Shown here piece by piece: positions 1 through 7,129 of a stretch of DNA of 21,028 nt. The notes beneath the pieces were generated by a model that worked only from the letters and a program-made list of their open reading frames with translations, was not told where the DNA came from and made no database searches. Where the stretch lies: NCBI GenBank assembly GCA_007123515.1, contig SKKY01000187.1:1-21028 (forward strand), given 5' to 3'. Origin of the DNA: Clostridia bacterium (lineage in GTDB: Bacteria > Bacillota > Peptococcia > Peptococcales > SKKY01). Made by a program: the position numbers and the translations under genes. Position 1 is the stretch's first letter. Each line of letters begins with the position of its first letter.

Positions 1-404
1 CTTATTTTTTTGATACCCTGCTCAATTAATTGATGGACATTGTCGATGATCTCAGCGGGATTAATTTTTTCAAACACTCTGCCCTGAAAATCAACCCCAC
101 CTTTTATAATTTTGTAGGGGAAAGGAAACATCTTTTTACGATAAGTCATTCCCGGTCCGGGTATCAATAGTAATGCAGTGTCAGAATATTTTTTTTCTTT
201 AATAAAGTTCGTCATTAAAGTGGTACTGACAATAATCTTTTCCGGCAAATATTCATCAGAAATCTGCATTTGTTTTTTTACTTCCTTAATGGATGAAAGC
301 AAGTCCTCATGATTTGTTTTTACTTTTATTCTTTTTACAATTTTTTTATCAGTCAAAAGTACCGCATCAGTATAGGTACCACCAACGTCTATGCCAAGAA
401 TCAT
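1..404 (-). CDS. Hydantoinase/oxoprolinase family protein, N-terminal part (cut by window edge)
   Basis: Only the first 134 codons are present; the gene runs off the left edge. The protein begins MILGIDVGGTYTDAVLL, the acidic/glycine phosphate-binding loop typical of the hydantoinase/oxoprolinase N-terminal domain (ASKHA fold). A second conserved patch, VSTTLMTNFI, lies around residues 71–80. Family members hydrolyse cyclic amides such as hydantoins or 5-oxoproline in an ATP-dependent way, but many clostridial members have no known substrate, so I assign none. The ATG is set by GGAGGGG at 412–418, seven bases upstream and inside the last codons of mutS. Only one base separates it from the mutS stop, so the two genes are almost certainly co-transcribed and translationally coupled. 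Confidence 0.8.
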   Translation of the reverse strand, partial: MILGIDVGGTYTDAVLLTDKKIVKRIKVKTNHEDLLSSIKEVKKQMQISDEYLPEKIIVSTTLMTNFIKEKKYSDTALLLIPGPGMTYRKKMFPFPYKIIKGGVDFQGRVFEKINPAEIIDNVHQLIEQGIKKI

Positions 405-405
405 A

Positions 406-3042
406 TTACCACCCCTCCTTTTTTTTCAGACGATCTTTTATATCAGAAAGTAACGCCAAAGCTTCAAGAGGCGTTGTCTGGTTTAGATCTTGTTGATCAA
501 TCAGATTGCATAAGTCTGAATAACGTTTGTATGTATCCACATCTATGTCTGCTTCAGAGGTGTCATCCTGTATTGTCAGATCATCCATAAGTTGTTCAAT
601 TGAAATTTGCCGGTACTGATTCTGATCTTTTTCCAGGTCTGAAAGTATTTTTTTAGCCTGTCTTATAATTGTTCGTGGCAGGCCAGCTAGTTGTGCTACC
701 TGTATTCCGTAGCTTCGGTCAGCTTTTCCCGGACCTATTTCATGAAGGAAAATAATATCCTGACCATCTTCTTCCACTTTGACCTGTAGATTCTTTATGT
801 TTTGATACTTATCATCTAGGGTTGTTAATTCATGATAATGCGTAGCAAAAAGTGTTTTAGCTTTTATTTTCTGGCTGATATATTCGGTGATGGCCCAGGC
901 TAAAGATAATCCATCATACGTACTGGTTCCCCTGCCAACTTCATCAAGAATAATCAGACTTTGATCGGTTGCCTGGTTAATAATGTTAGAAACTTCATTC
1001 ATTTCAACCATAAACGTACTTTGTCCTGTAGAAAGATCGTCGTTAGCACCAATCCTGGCAAAAACACGATCAAAAACAGGCAATACTGCATGCCGGGCAG
1101 GAACAAATGATCCGATCTGCGCTAAAATTGCGGCAATGGCGATGCTTCGGCAATAGGTGCTTTTTCCGCCCATATTAGGACCGGTAATGATTAAAAAGTT
1201 ATTCTGATGCTGATCCAGATAGGCATTATTTGGGGTATACCATTGTCCTTCCAGGTTTACTTCAACCACCGGATGTCTTAGTGCTTCGATCATAATTGTC
1301 TGATCCTCACTAAGGACAGGACATGTAAAATTATTTTTTTGAGCCACACCGGCAAAAGACAGGTGGACATCAATTTCAGCCAATGATTCAGCAGTATTCA
1401 TGATCGTTTTCATATGCGATTCTTTAATATGATTTCGAATCTCTGTAAAAACGGTGTATTCTAATTTCTTAATTGCATCATCAGCACCAATAACTTTTGC
1501 TTCCATTTCTTTTAATTCAGGAGTGATATAACGTTCAGCGTTAGCCAAAGTCTGCTTTCTTATAAAATAATCCGGAGCCTGCCCGATAGTTGACTTGGTA
1601 AGCTCAAAATAATAACCAAAAATTTTATTAAAACCAATTTTTAAATTCTTTATCCCAGTCTTTTCCCGTTCGGATTTCTCAAGTCCGGCTATCCATGTTT
1701 TCCCGTTTCTTGAAATATCCCGCAAGTCATCAATTTCATTGTGATATCCATCTTTAATAAGACCGCCTTCCCTTACAGTAAAGGGTGGATCCTCACTAAT
1801 GCTTTCTTTAAGTAAAGAAAACAGCGCCGATAAATCGTCTATACTATTACTGACATCTTTAAGTTCCGGATCGTTAGATTCTAAAAGAAAACGCTTTATT
1901 TCAGGCATCACAGCAGCGGATTTTTTTAGTGCCATCAGGTCTTTAGCGTTAGCAGTTTCATAGGTTATTTTAGCTGTGATTCTTTCAAGATCATAGATCT
2001 CATCAAGTAAAGAACGAAGTGATCGTGACAAATCAAATTGAGCAAGAAATGATTTGGTTCTGTTTAAACGTTTTTGGATCATATCCCTGTTTGTCAATGG
2101 CTGCGACAGCCATGATTTAAGCTTTCTTCCACCCATTGCTGTTTTAGTATCGTCCAACACAGAAAGCAAATGAGCGTTCTTTTTATTCATATTATTAGAT
2201 TCAAAGAGCTCAAGATTTTTTTTTGTCGGATAATCAAGTATCATTTGCTGATGATTTTGATAGTATTGTATCTCAAAAATATTGTTAAGTGATGTTTTAT
2301 GATTGTATGTTAAATAATCTAACGCAGCACCGGCTGATATAACAGCACTTTTATAATCAGCTAACCCGATCGCTGTTAGTGACTGCAGCTTTAACTGATT
2401 TAATATTTTTTCCTGTGCATAGGGATAACTAAAAGCATAATCAAAATGTTGATTCAGACAGATCCGGTTATTAAAGCTCTCTATGATCGTTGTAAAGTAT
2501 GGCTCATCTTTTTTTGAGCAAATAATCTCTGAAGGATTGTATTTCATAATTTCATCGATTAATTCTCGTTCGCTTTCTAATTCAGTGGTAAAAAAATTTC
2601 CAGTGGATATATCTGTGGCTGATAAGCCACAAACTGATGAGCGGCTTTTATACAAAGAAAGAAGGTAATTATTCTGATTATCTAATAGAAGTTTTCCTTC
2701 AATCAGCGTACCCGGTGTGATAATCCTGACAACCTCTCTTTTTACAATGCCTTTTGCCAGCGAAGCGTCTTCTGTTTGCTCACAAATAGCCACTTTGTAT
2801 CCCTTACTAATCAGGGTAGCGATATAATTTTCAGCCGAATGATAGGGAACACCACACATATTAATTTTAGTACCGGCGCCCGCATCTCTTGCTGTTAGTA
2901 CAATATCAAGTTCTTTTGAAGCAATAACAGCATCATCACCGAACATCTCATAAAAATCTCCTAAACGGAAAAATAAAATGCAATCTTGATGCTGCTCTTT
3001 TATTTGTTTAAATTGTCGTAACATAGGGGTGTGTTCGTACAT
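406..3042 (-). CDS. mutS: DNA mismatch repair ATPase MutS
   Basis: MutS binds base mismatches and small loops in newly copied DNA and, with ATP, recruits the downstream repair machinery. The protein is about 878 aa, normal for bacterial MutS1. The mismatch-reading Phe-X-Glu lies at residues 30–32 (GDFYEMF). The core and clamp region follows, then the C-terminal ABC-type ATPase with Walker A TGPNMGGKST near residue 620, Walker B and signature LDEVGRGTST near residue 697, and FATHYHEL downstream. A TTG 12 bases further upstream (3054) is in frame. However, GGAGG at 3048–3052 sits five bases before the ATG at 3042, so I take that ATG as the start. The gene has its own candidate promoter behind the ricA terminator. 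It is followed by a hydantoinase-type gene where many Firmicutes have mutL. Confidence 0.97.
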   Translation of the reverse strand: MYEHTPMLRQFKQIKEQHQDCILFFRLGDFYEMFGDDAVIASKELDIVLTARDAGAGTKINMCGVPYHSAENYIATLISKGYKVAICEQTEDASLAKGIVKREVVRIITPGTLIEGKLLLDNQNNYLLSLYKSRSSVCGLSATDISTGNFFTTELESERELIDEIMKYNPSEIICSKKDEPYFTTIIESFNNRICLNQHFDYAFSYPYAQEKILNQLKLQSLTAIGLADYKSAVISAGAALDYLTYNHKTSLNNIFEIQYYQNHQQMILDYPTKKNLELFESNNMNKKNAHLLSVLDDTKTAMGGRKLKSWLSQPLTNRDMIQKRLNRTKSFLAQFDLSRSLRSLLDEIYDLERITAKITYETANAKDLMALKKSAAVMPEIKRFLLESNDPELKDVSNSIDDLSALFSLLKESISEDPPFTVREGGLIKDGYHNEIDDLRDISRNGKTWIAGLEKSEREKTGIKNLKIGFNKIFGYYFELTKSTIGQAPDYFIRKQTLANAERYITPELKEMEAKVIGADDAIKKLEYTVFTEIRNHIKESHMKTIMNTAESLAEIDVHLSFAGVAQKNNFTCPVLSEDQTIMIEALRHPVVEVNLEGQWYTPNNAYLDQHQNNFLIITGPNMGGKSTYCRSIAIAAILAQIGSFVPARHAVLPVFDRVFARIGANDDLSTGQSTFMVEMNEVSNIINQATDQSLIILDEVGRGTSTYDGLSLAWAITEYISQKIKAKTLFATHYHELTTLDDKYQNIKNLQVKVEEDGQDIIFLHEIGPGKADRSYGIQVAQLAGLPRTIIRQAKKILSDLEKDQNQYRQISIEQLMDDLTIQDDTSEADIDVDTYKRYSDLCNLIDQQDLNQTTPLEALALLSDIKDRLKKKEGW

Positions 3043-3047
3043 AGATT

Positions 3048-3052
3048 CCTCC
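3048..3052 (-). promoter_or_regulatory. Ribosome binding site that sets the mutS start
   Basis: GGAGG on the minus strand, five bases before the ATG at 3042. The alternative TTG at 3054 overlaps this site, which argues for the shorter protein beginning MYEHTPMLRQ. Confidence 0.75.
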
Positions 3053-3078
3053 AAAAAAATACAATGACTATTCTCTCT

Positions 3079-3084
3079 ATTATA
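3079..3084 (-). promoter_or_regulatory. Putative -10 element of the mutS promoter
   Basis: A perfect TATAAT on the minus strand, about 37 bases upstream of the mutS ATG and just after the ricA terminator. The region about 17 bases upstream, where a -35 box would sit, is the T-run of the terminator and shows no good TTGACA match. The call rests on the -10 box and position only. Confidence 0.45.
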
Positions 3085-3097
3085 AAGTAAATACTAT

Positions 3098-3126
3098 AAA
3101 AAAAACCAGCTTTGCGCTGGTTTTTT
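3098..3126 (-). terminator. Rho-independent terminator between the ricA-like gene and mutS
   Basis: CCAGC (3106–3110) pairs with GCTGG (3116–3120) around a five-base loop. The stem is extended by A-runs on the left and T-runs on the right. On the minus strand the hairpin is followed by a U-run, so it ends the miaB–ricA transcript. The symmetry means it could also work on the plus strand. Confidence 0.85.
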
Positions 3127-3146
3127 GTTTTTAATTTTGTTTTGTT

Positions 3147-3467
3147 TTAATTTATGGCTTTATTAATGATCGCATTTATCATTGTCAGCATCTGTTTTAC
3201 CTCAGCCTCGCTTGCTAAATAATTCTGAATGGTCTTGTTTTCTGAAAAAAATGTTTCTAACGCTTCTATTTCATCTTGTTTCTCCGAATCAAGATTCTCA
3301 AAAGACATGTCGGATCTTTCCATGTCTTCCATCAGACTCAAATAAAACAAAAGGTCATATTCTAGTTGAGGATTTTCGGATAGTGCTTTTTTTGCTTCCT
3401 GATAGCGCCGGAGTTCTTCTGATTCTTTTATCATTACAGACATTTCCAGAGCTTTGTTAATAATCAT
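3147..3467 (-). CDS. YlbF/YmcA family protein, probable RicA (YmcA) counterpart
   Basis: This is a 106-aa, largely helical, acidic protein. Its pattern (short helices with ESEELRRYQEAKKAL, then NPQLEYDLLFY, then ETFFSENKTIQNYLASEAEV) fits the Com_YlbF family (YlbF/YmcA, DUF964). In Bacillus subtilis YmcA/RicA forms the RicA–RicF–RicT complex, which works with RNase Y in RNA maturation and affects competence, biofilm formation and sporulation. The placement directly after miaB and before mutS matches the B. subtilis order miaB–ymcA–cotE–mutS, which supports YmcA over its paralogue YlbF. The protein contains no cysteine, so it could not bind an iron–sulphur cluster alone. AAGGAGG lies 10 bases before the ATG, and the gene sits 29 bases after miaB with a terminator behind it. 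Confidence 0.7.
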   Translation of the reverse strand: MIINKALEMSVMIKESEELRRYQEAKKALSENPQLEYDLLFYLSLMEDMERSDMSFENLDSEKQDEIEALETFFSENKTIQNYLASEAEVKQMLTMINAIINKAIN

Positions 3468-3496
3468 AGTACAATAACCTCCTTTTTAAATTACCG

Positions 3497-4813
3497 CTAT
3501 GCAAGCTTTCCAAGCAGTTGTTTTCCTGTCTGATAAATTTTCACATCAACGATCTGACCTATTAAAGAATCATCACCCTCAAGGACCACACTTCGATAAC
3601 CAGATGTTTTTCCAATAAGCTTACCGTCTTCTTTATACTTACCTTCAATCAAACATTTTAAGACATGATTTTCCAGATTTTTATTATATTTTAATTCAAG
3701 TTCACTTACCAAACGATTTAACTCCTGAATTCTTCTCTTTTTATCTGCCAGAGGCACCTGATCGGTAAAATCAAAAGCCGGTGTTCCTTTTCTTGGAGAA
3801 TACATAAAAGTAAAAGCTGAAGCAAAGCCAACTGATTTTACCAGTTCGATGGTTTCTTCAAAATCCTTCTCTGTTTCTCCGGGAAAACCAACAATAATAT
3901 CGGTTGTCAGTGCCGCCTCAGGACGTATTTTTTTTATTTTTTTAACCAATTCAAGATAATATTCCCTGGTATACCCACGGTTCATGCGCTTTAAAATAGC
4001 GTTACTACCAGACTGTACAGGAAGATGGAACTGATCCGTTACTTTTGCACTAGCAGCAATGGCTTCTATAAGTGAATCATTAAAATCTCTGGGATGAGAA
4101 GTCATATAGCGTATTCTTTCAAGCCCTTCTACGTCTTGAAGATCCCTGATCAACTCAGAAAACTGATAAGAACGGGTTTTGAAATCTTTTCCGTATGAAT
4201 TTACATTTTGACCTAAAAGCATTACTTCTTTAACGCCTTCAGAAGCTTTCTTTGTAATTTCTTTAACAATAGATTCAGGCTCCCGGCTTCTTTCTCGTCC
4301 GCGTACATAGGGAACGATACAATAGGTACAAAAATTATTGCAGCCATAAACAACATTGATTAAAGACTTAAATGGATAGGCTTGCGAGTCGGACATCCCT
4401 TCGACTACATCACCTTCTGATTCCCACACTGAGACTTGCTGGCCTTTTCCCTGTAGAACAAGATTGAGCATACGTTCTAATTCATGAAGATTATGTGTAC
4501 CAAGAATGATATCGACATACTTCATATCACCCTTCATTTTTTTAGCTTTTCCTTCTTGCTGAGTCATGCATCCTGCCACGCCGATAATAAGATCTTTATT
4601 AATTTTCTTGATTTTCCGTATTTCACCAAGCAAACTTAATGCTTTATTTTCTGCTTTTTCTCTTATACAGCAAGTATTTAAAAAAACAACGTCCGCATCT
4701 TGAATTTTCTCTGTTTTCTGATAACCCAGAGTTTCCAAAGTGCCGGCTATATATTCACTGTCACGCTCGTTCATCTGACATCCGAACGTAATGATTTGAT
4801 ATTTTTTCTGCAA
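3497..4813 (-). CDS. miaB: tRNA-2-methylthio-N6-dimethylallyladenosine synthase MiaB
   Basis: MiaB is a radical-SAM methylthiotransferase that adds the 2-methylthio group to i6A at position 37 of tRNAs reading UNN codons. The N-terminal domain carries three cysteines for the auxiliary iron–sulphur cluster: ITFGCQMN, FLNTCC and VAGCMTQ. The radical-SAM domain has the CxxxCxxC motif in YGCNNFCTYCIVPYVRGRERS. A TRAM-type RNA-binding tail lies at the C-terminus. The length of about 438 aa is normal for the family. In-frame TTG codons lie at 4828 and 4813. Only the second has a purine-rich ribosome site (GGGGG, eight bases upstream) and gives MQKKYQIITFGCQMN, so I prefer it, but the 5' end is uncertain. 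The gene heads a short transcript with the ricA-like gene. Confidence 0.93.
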   Translation of the reverse strand: MQKKYQIITFGCQMNERDSEYIAGTLETLGYQKTEKIQDADVVFLNTCCIREKAENKALSLLGEIRKIKKINKDLIIGVAGCMTQQEGKAKKMKGDMKYVDIILGTHNLHELERMLNLVLQGKGQQVSVWESEGDVVEGMSDSQAYPFKSLINVVYGCNNFCTYCIVPYVRGRERSREPESIVKEITKKASEGVKEVMLLGQNVNSYGKDFKTRSYQFSELIRDLQDVEGLERIRYMTSHPRDFNDSLIEAIAASAKVTDQFHLPVQSGSNAILKRMNRGYTREYYLELVKKIKKIRPEAALTTDIIVGFPGETEKDFEETIELVKSVGFASAFTFMYSPRKGTPAFDFTDQVPLADKKRRIQELNRLVSELELKYNKNLENHVLKCLIEGKYKEDGKLIGKTSGYRSVVLEGDDSLIGQIVDVKIYQTGKQLLGKLA

Positions 4814-4858
4814 TGATGTTGCCCCCAATGTTCATTTTCTTTTTTATAACCTCTATAT

Positions 4859-4864
4859 TTTATA
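4859..4864 (-). promoter_or_regulatory. Possible -10 element for miaB
   Basis: TATAAA on the minus strand lies in the 55-base AT-rich gap between the upstream terminator and miaB. No convincing -35 box is visible. A promoter is expected here because the terminator isolates miaB from the genes before it. Confidence 0.25.
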
Positions 4865-4883
4865 TGAAAATGAGAGAAAACAC

Positions 4884-4918
4884 AAAAAAAAGCTGTAACA
4901 AAAAAGTTACAGCTTTTT
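4884..4918 (-). terminator. Strong rho-independent terminator after the DUF948 gene
   Basis: AGCTGTAAC (4891–4899) pairs perfectly with GTTACAGCT (4906–4914) around an A6 loop. Another four A·T pairs extend the stem to about 13 bp, and it is followed by a U-run on the minus strand. It ends the ykvA–ytxH–DUF948 transcript and possibly read-through from the cobalamin operon. The T-run on the other side makes it potentially bidirectional. Confidence 0.9.
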
Positions 4919-4948
4919 GATATATGGCTTTTGATTGTTTTTAAATGC

Positions 4949-5374
4949 CTATTTTTTTTTGCCAAAAATACCTGCGAAAGATTCCACAACTTTAGTGACT
5001 AAGCGGATATATGAGGCTAATTCCTCTACATTCTGACGAACGGTTCCGATTGATTCCTCCACATTATGACGCACACTTTCAGCGGAGCCTTTAATATTTT
5101 TTTCTACAGTATCAAAACTTTTGTCGGCTCTTTCCAAACCTGTTTTTACCAGTGTACTCATTCGGTTTACATCTTCAGTGATTAAATCGATGTTTTTAGT
5201 GTTCGATGAAACATTCTCTAAAGTAGCTTCCAAGTGTTTCTCATTGTCAGCTGCTATTTTCTTTGTTTCGTTTAACAGATCATTAATATTTTTCAATGTA
5301 ATGATCAAATAGATCAATAACGCGGCAAGTAAAGCAAAAACAACAAAGTAGCCTAAGTCAATAATAGAAATCAC
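4949..5374 (-). CDS. DUF948 (YtxG-like) membrane-anchored coiled-coil protein
   Basis: This 141-aa protein has one N-terminal membrane segment (about residues 7–26, GYFVVFALLAALLIYLIITL). A soluble tail follows with hydrophobic residues spaced like the methyl-accepting/BAR-like coiled coils of the DUF948 family, for example NTKNIDLITEDVNRMSTLV and VRHNVEESIGTVRQNVEELA. The C-terminus is basic (FGKKK). The family includes B. subtilis YtxG, which is encoded beside YtxH in a general-stress operon, and the same pairing is seen here. The molecular function is unknown. The start codon is GTG with GGAG about 11 bases upstream, so translation may be modest. The stop lies shortly before a strong terminator, making this the last gene of the unit. 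Confidence 0.75.
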   Translation of the reverse strand: MISIIDLGYFVVFALLAALLIYLIITLKNINDLLNETKKIAADNEKHLEATLENVSSNTKNIDLITEDVNRMSTLVKTGLERADKSFDTVEKNIKGSAESVRHNVEESIGTVRQNVEELASYIRLVTKVVESFAGIFGKKK

Positions 5375-5395
5375 GATTGTCTCAACTCCAATTTT

Positions 5396-6004
5396 TTATT
5401 TTTTAACTTTACTTTCGATTTCATCAGCTTTTTCTTCAGCAACTTCTTTTGCATCTTCAGCAATCTCTTTAGCTTCTTTTTTGATATCAGTAGCTTTAGA
5501 CTTTGCAAAAGCAGCTTTGTTTTTTGCTTCAGCCTTTAATTCATCAGCTTTTTCTTCAAGATCTTTAATAGCCTCTTCCGCTTCTTTTTTAGCTTTTCCT
5601 GTTAGGTCTTTAGCTTTTTCTTCAAGATCTTCAATTTCACTTATAATTTCGGCTTCAATATCTTCATAAGTACCTGTAAATGATTCTCTTAATTCTTCTG
5701 CTTTGGCTTTTAAAACCTGGCCTGTTTCTTCTGCTCTTTGCTTAATATCTTCAGCAGTATGCATAGCCGTTTCTCTTACATCCTGAGCAGTTTCTTTAGC
5801 ATACTCATAGGTTTCCATGCTTTTTTTAGCTAATTCTTCTCTCATTTCTGTACCAGGCTTAGGAGCATACAACAGTCCGACTAATGTACCTACACCTACC
5901 CCAATAATAGCTCCCCAGGCAGCACTTGCAGCCTGATCTCTCTGAGCCTTTGCCTCATAGTATTCTTCAAGTTCTCTTCTTTTTTTGTCGTTAAAATAAA
6001 ACAT
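5396..6004 (-). CDS. YtxH domain protein with long charged amphipathic tail
   Basis: This 202-aa protein belongs to the YtxH family of small membrane-associated stress proteins of unknown mechanism. After a charged start, residues about 28–46 form a glycine-rich hydrophobic segment (AAWGAIIGVGVGTLVGLLYA) followed directly by PKPGTEMREEL, the YtxH signature. The remaining 150 residues are almost entirely Ala, Lys, Glu and Asp in helical 11-residue-like periods (for example TAEDIKQRAEE and AKEIAEDAKEVAEEKADE). This resembles LEA-type or apolipoprotein-type amphipathic helices and is longer than in a minimal YtxH protein. AAGGAGG lies eight bases before the ATG. It sits 21 bases upstream of the DUF948 gene and 30 bases after the YkvA-like gene. 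Confidence 0.82.
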   Translation of the reverse strand: MFYFNDKKRRELEEYYEAKAQRDQAASAAWGAIIGVGVGTLVGLLYAPKPGTEMREELAKKSMETYEYAKETAQDVRETAMHTAEDIKQRAEETGQVLKAKAEELRESFTGTYEDIEAEIISEIEDLEEKAKDLTGKAKKEAEEAIKDLEEKADELKAEAKNKAAFAKSKATDIKKEAKEIAEDAKEVAEEKADEIESKVKK

Positions 6005-6034
6005 AAATTCTTCCTCCTTGTAAAATATAATTAA

Positions 6035-6451
6035 TTAAATAGAGCTGTTAATGTCTCTAATATTTCTCCACACCAGGTATTTATCGATGTCTGTCTGAAT
6101 CTGCCTGAACGTAAATGAAATCATTGCAATATCATCGATATAACCCATTCCAAGAATAAACTTGGGTATTCTTTTTTTCTTTGAGCAAAAATAAAGTAAC
6201 GTAGCTACAATCATAATAATGGATCCGATCGGCATATTTCTGTATTTTCCTGTTATCCAATCTTTCATTAATTCAACAAATAATATGACATGATCCCAAA
6301 CCTCATCAACAGGACCTTTACTGATATTTTCAACTTTAAAAAGTGCTTCATCTAATAATTTGCTGGTTTTTTCATTGTTATCAATGATTTTTTCTGCTTT
6401 TTTTTCAAATGACTGGTACAAGCGGTTCTGATTTTCTGCAGACATATGCAT
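6035..6451 (-). CDS. YkvA/DUF1232-like membrane protein
   Basis: This 138-aa protein of unknown function has a soluble N-terminal half rich in Lys and Glu. A hydrophobic segment follows (about residues 75–91, IGSIIMIVATLLYFCSK), then RIPKFILGMGYIDDIAMISF. The latter matches the DUF1232 (YkvA) core, in which a proline, a glycine and a paired Asp-Asp are conserved. The start at 6451 is supported by AAAGGGGG a few bases upstream; a second ATG two codons later is possible. The gene lies 41 bases after cobC, with no terminator seen between, and just before ytxH. Its neighbours suggest an envelope or stress role, but that is inference only. Confidence 0.7.
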   Translation of the reverse strand: MHMSAENQNRLYQSFEKKAEKIIDNNEKTSKLLDEALFKVENISKGPVDEVWDHVILFVELMKDWITGKYRNMPIGSIIMIVATLLYFCSKKKRIPKFILGMGYIDDIAMISFTFRQIQTDIDKYLVWRNIRDINSSI

Positions 6452-6492
6452 ACCCTACCCCCTTTATATTAGTTACCCTGATCATAGTGTTT

Positions 6493-7113
6493 TTAATCAG
6501 ACTTAAACAATTTTAAGTGTGAATATTCATTAAATGTTGTCAAAAACAATTCCTGGTTTCTTTCTTCTATAACGCTAATCCCTGTGTTGGCTGCAATAAA
6601 GCGCCACAGCCCGGCTAACTCTATCTGAAGAATATGACAAATCAAAACGCTGATCAAGCCACCATGAGAAACAATCAGGACATTTTTCCCTTTGTTGGCG
6701 TTATAAATTTCTTCAAAAGCGATAATGGCTCTTTTTTGAAGATCTAAAAAATTTTCTCCTTTTGGTGGCCTCATCTTATCGGGATTTCGAATCCATTGTT
6801 GGCTCAATTCAGGATACTGGTTTACGATTTCATCAAAACGCAAACCTTCCCAGTCCCCAAAGTTAATCTCTTTAAGATTTTCATTTTGTATAATATCTTT
6901 AGAGAAATTTTTATTTACAATATCTGCTGTTTGCATCGCTCTTTTTAAAGGACTTGAATAAATAGCTTCTATTGGCTCAATCGCAAGTCTTTTTGAAAGC
7001 TTTTGAGATTCTGAAATGCCTTGAGAATTTAATTCGATATCTGCAAACCCCTGGTATCTTTTTTGTTCATTCCAGTAGGTATGCCCATGCCTTACAAATA
7101 GTATTCTTGTCAT
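6493..7113 (-). CDS. cobC: Alpha-ribazole phosphatase, histidine phosphatase family (CobC)
   Basis: CobC removes the 5' phosphate from alpha-ribazole phosphate (or from adenosylcobalamin phosphate) in the last steps of nucleotide-loop assembly. This 206-aa protein has the branch-1 histidine phosphatase signature at residues 8–12 (RHGHT, catalytic His9), SSPLKRAMQTA for phosphate contact, the FGDWEG region near residues 85–90, and the second histidine in VSHGG (His150). Sequence alone does not separate CobC from other phosphoglycerate-mutase-like phosphatases. Its position as the last gene of the cobalamin cluster, 16 bases after cobD, makes CobC the best call. The ribosome site is weak. Confidence 0.85.
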   Translation of the reverse strand: MTRILFVRHGHTYWNEQKRYQGFADIELNSQGISESQKLSKRLAIEPIEAIYSSPLKRAMQTADIVNKNFSKDIIQNENLKEINFGDWEGLRFDEIVNQYPELSQQWIRNPDKMRPPKGENFLDLQKRAIIAFEEIYNANKGKNVLIVSHGGLISVLICHILQIELAGLWRFIAANTGISVIEERNQELFLTTFNEYSHLKLFKSD

Positions 7114-7129
7114 AGTAGTCTCTACCCCA

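Noticed and set aside
4771..4989. A 72-codon minus-strand frame between miaB and the DUF948 gene
   Set aside because: It overlaps both real genes in another frame and runs straight through the strong terminator hairpin.
5421..5630. Short direct repeats in the ytxH gene as a mobile or CRISPR-like array
   Set aside because: They keep the reading frame and encode the Lys/Glu/Ala-rich helix; there are no regular spacers.
6446..6475. GTAAC and GGGTAT spaced like a sigma-B promoter before the YkvA-like gene
   Set aside because: The GGGTAT overlaps the start codon, so transcription would begin inside the gene, and sigma-B is not expected in this type of organism.
6478..6500. CTGAT/ATCAG inverted repeat at the end of cobC as a terminator
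   Set aside because: The stem is only five pairs with a 13-base loop and no U-run follows on the minus strand.
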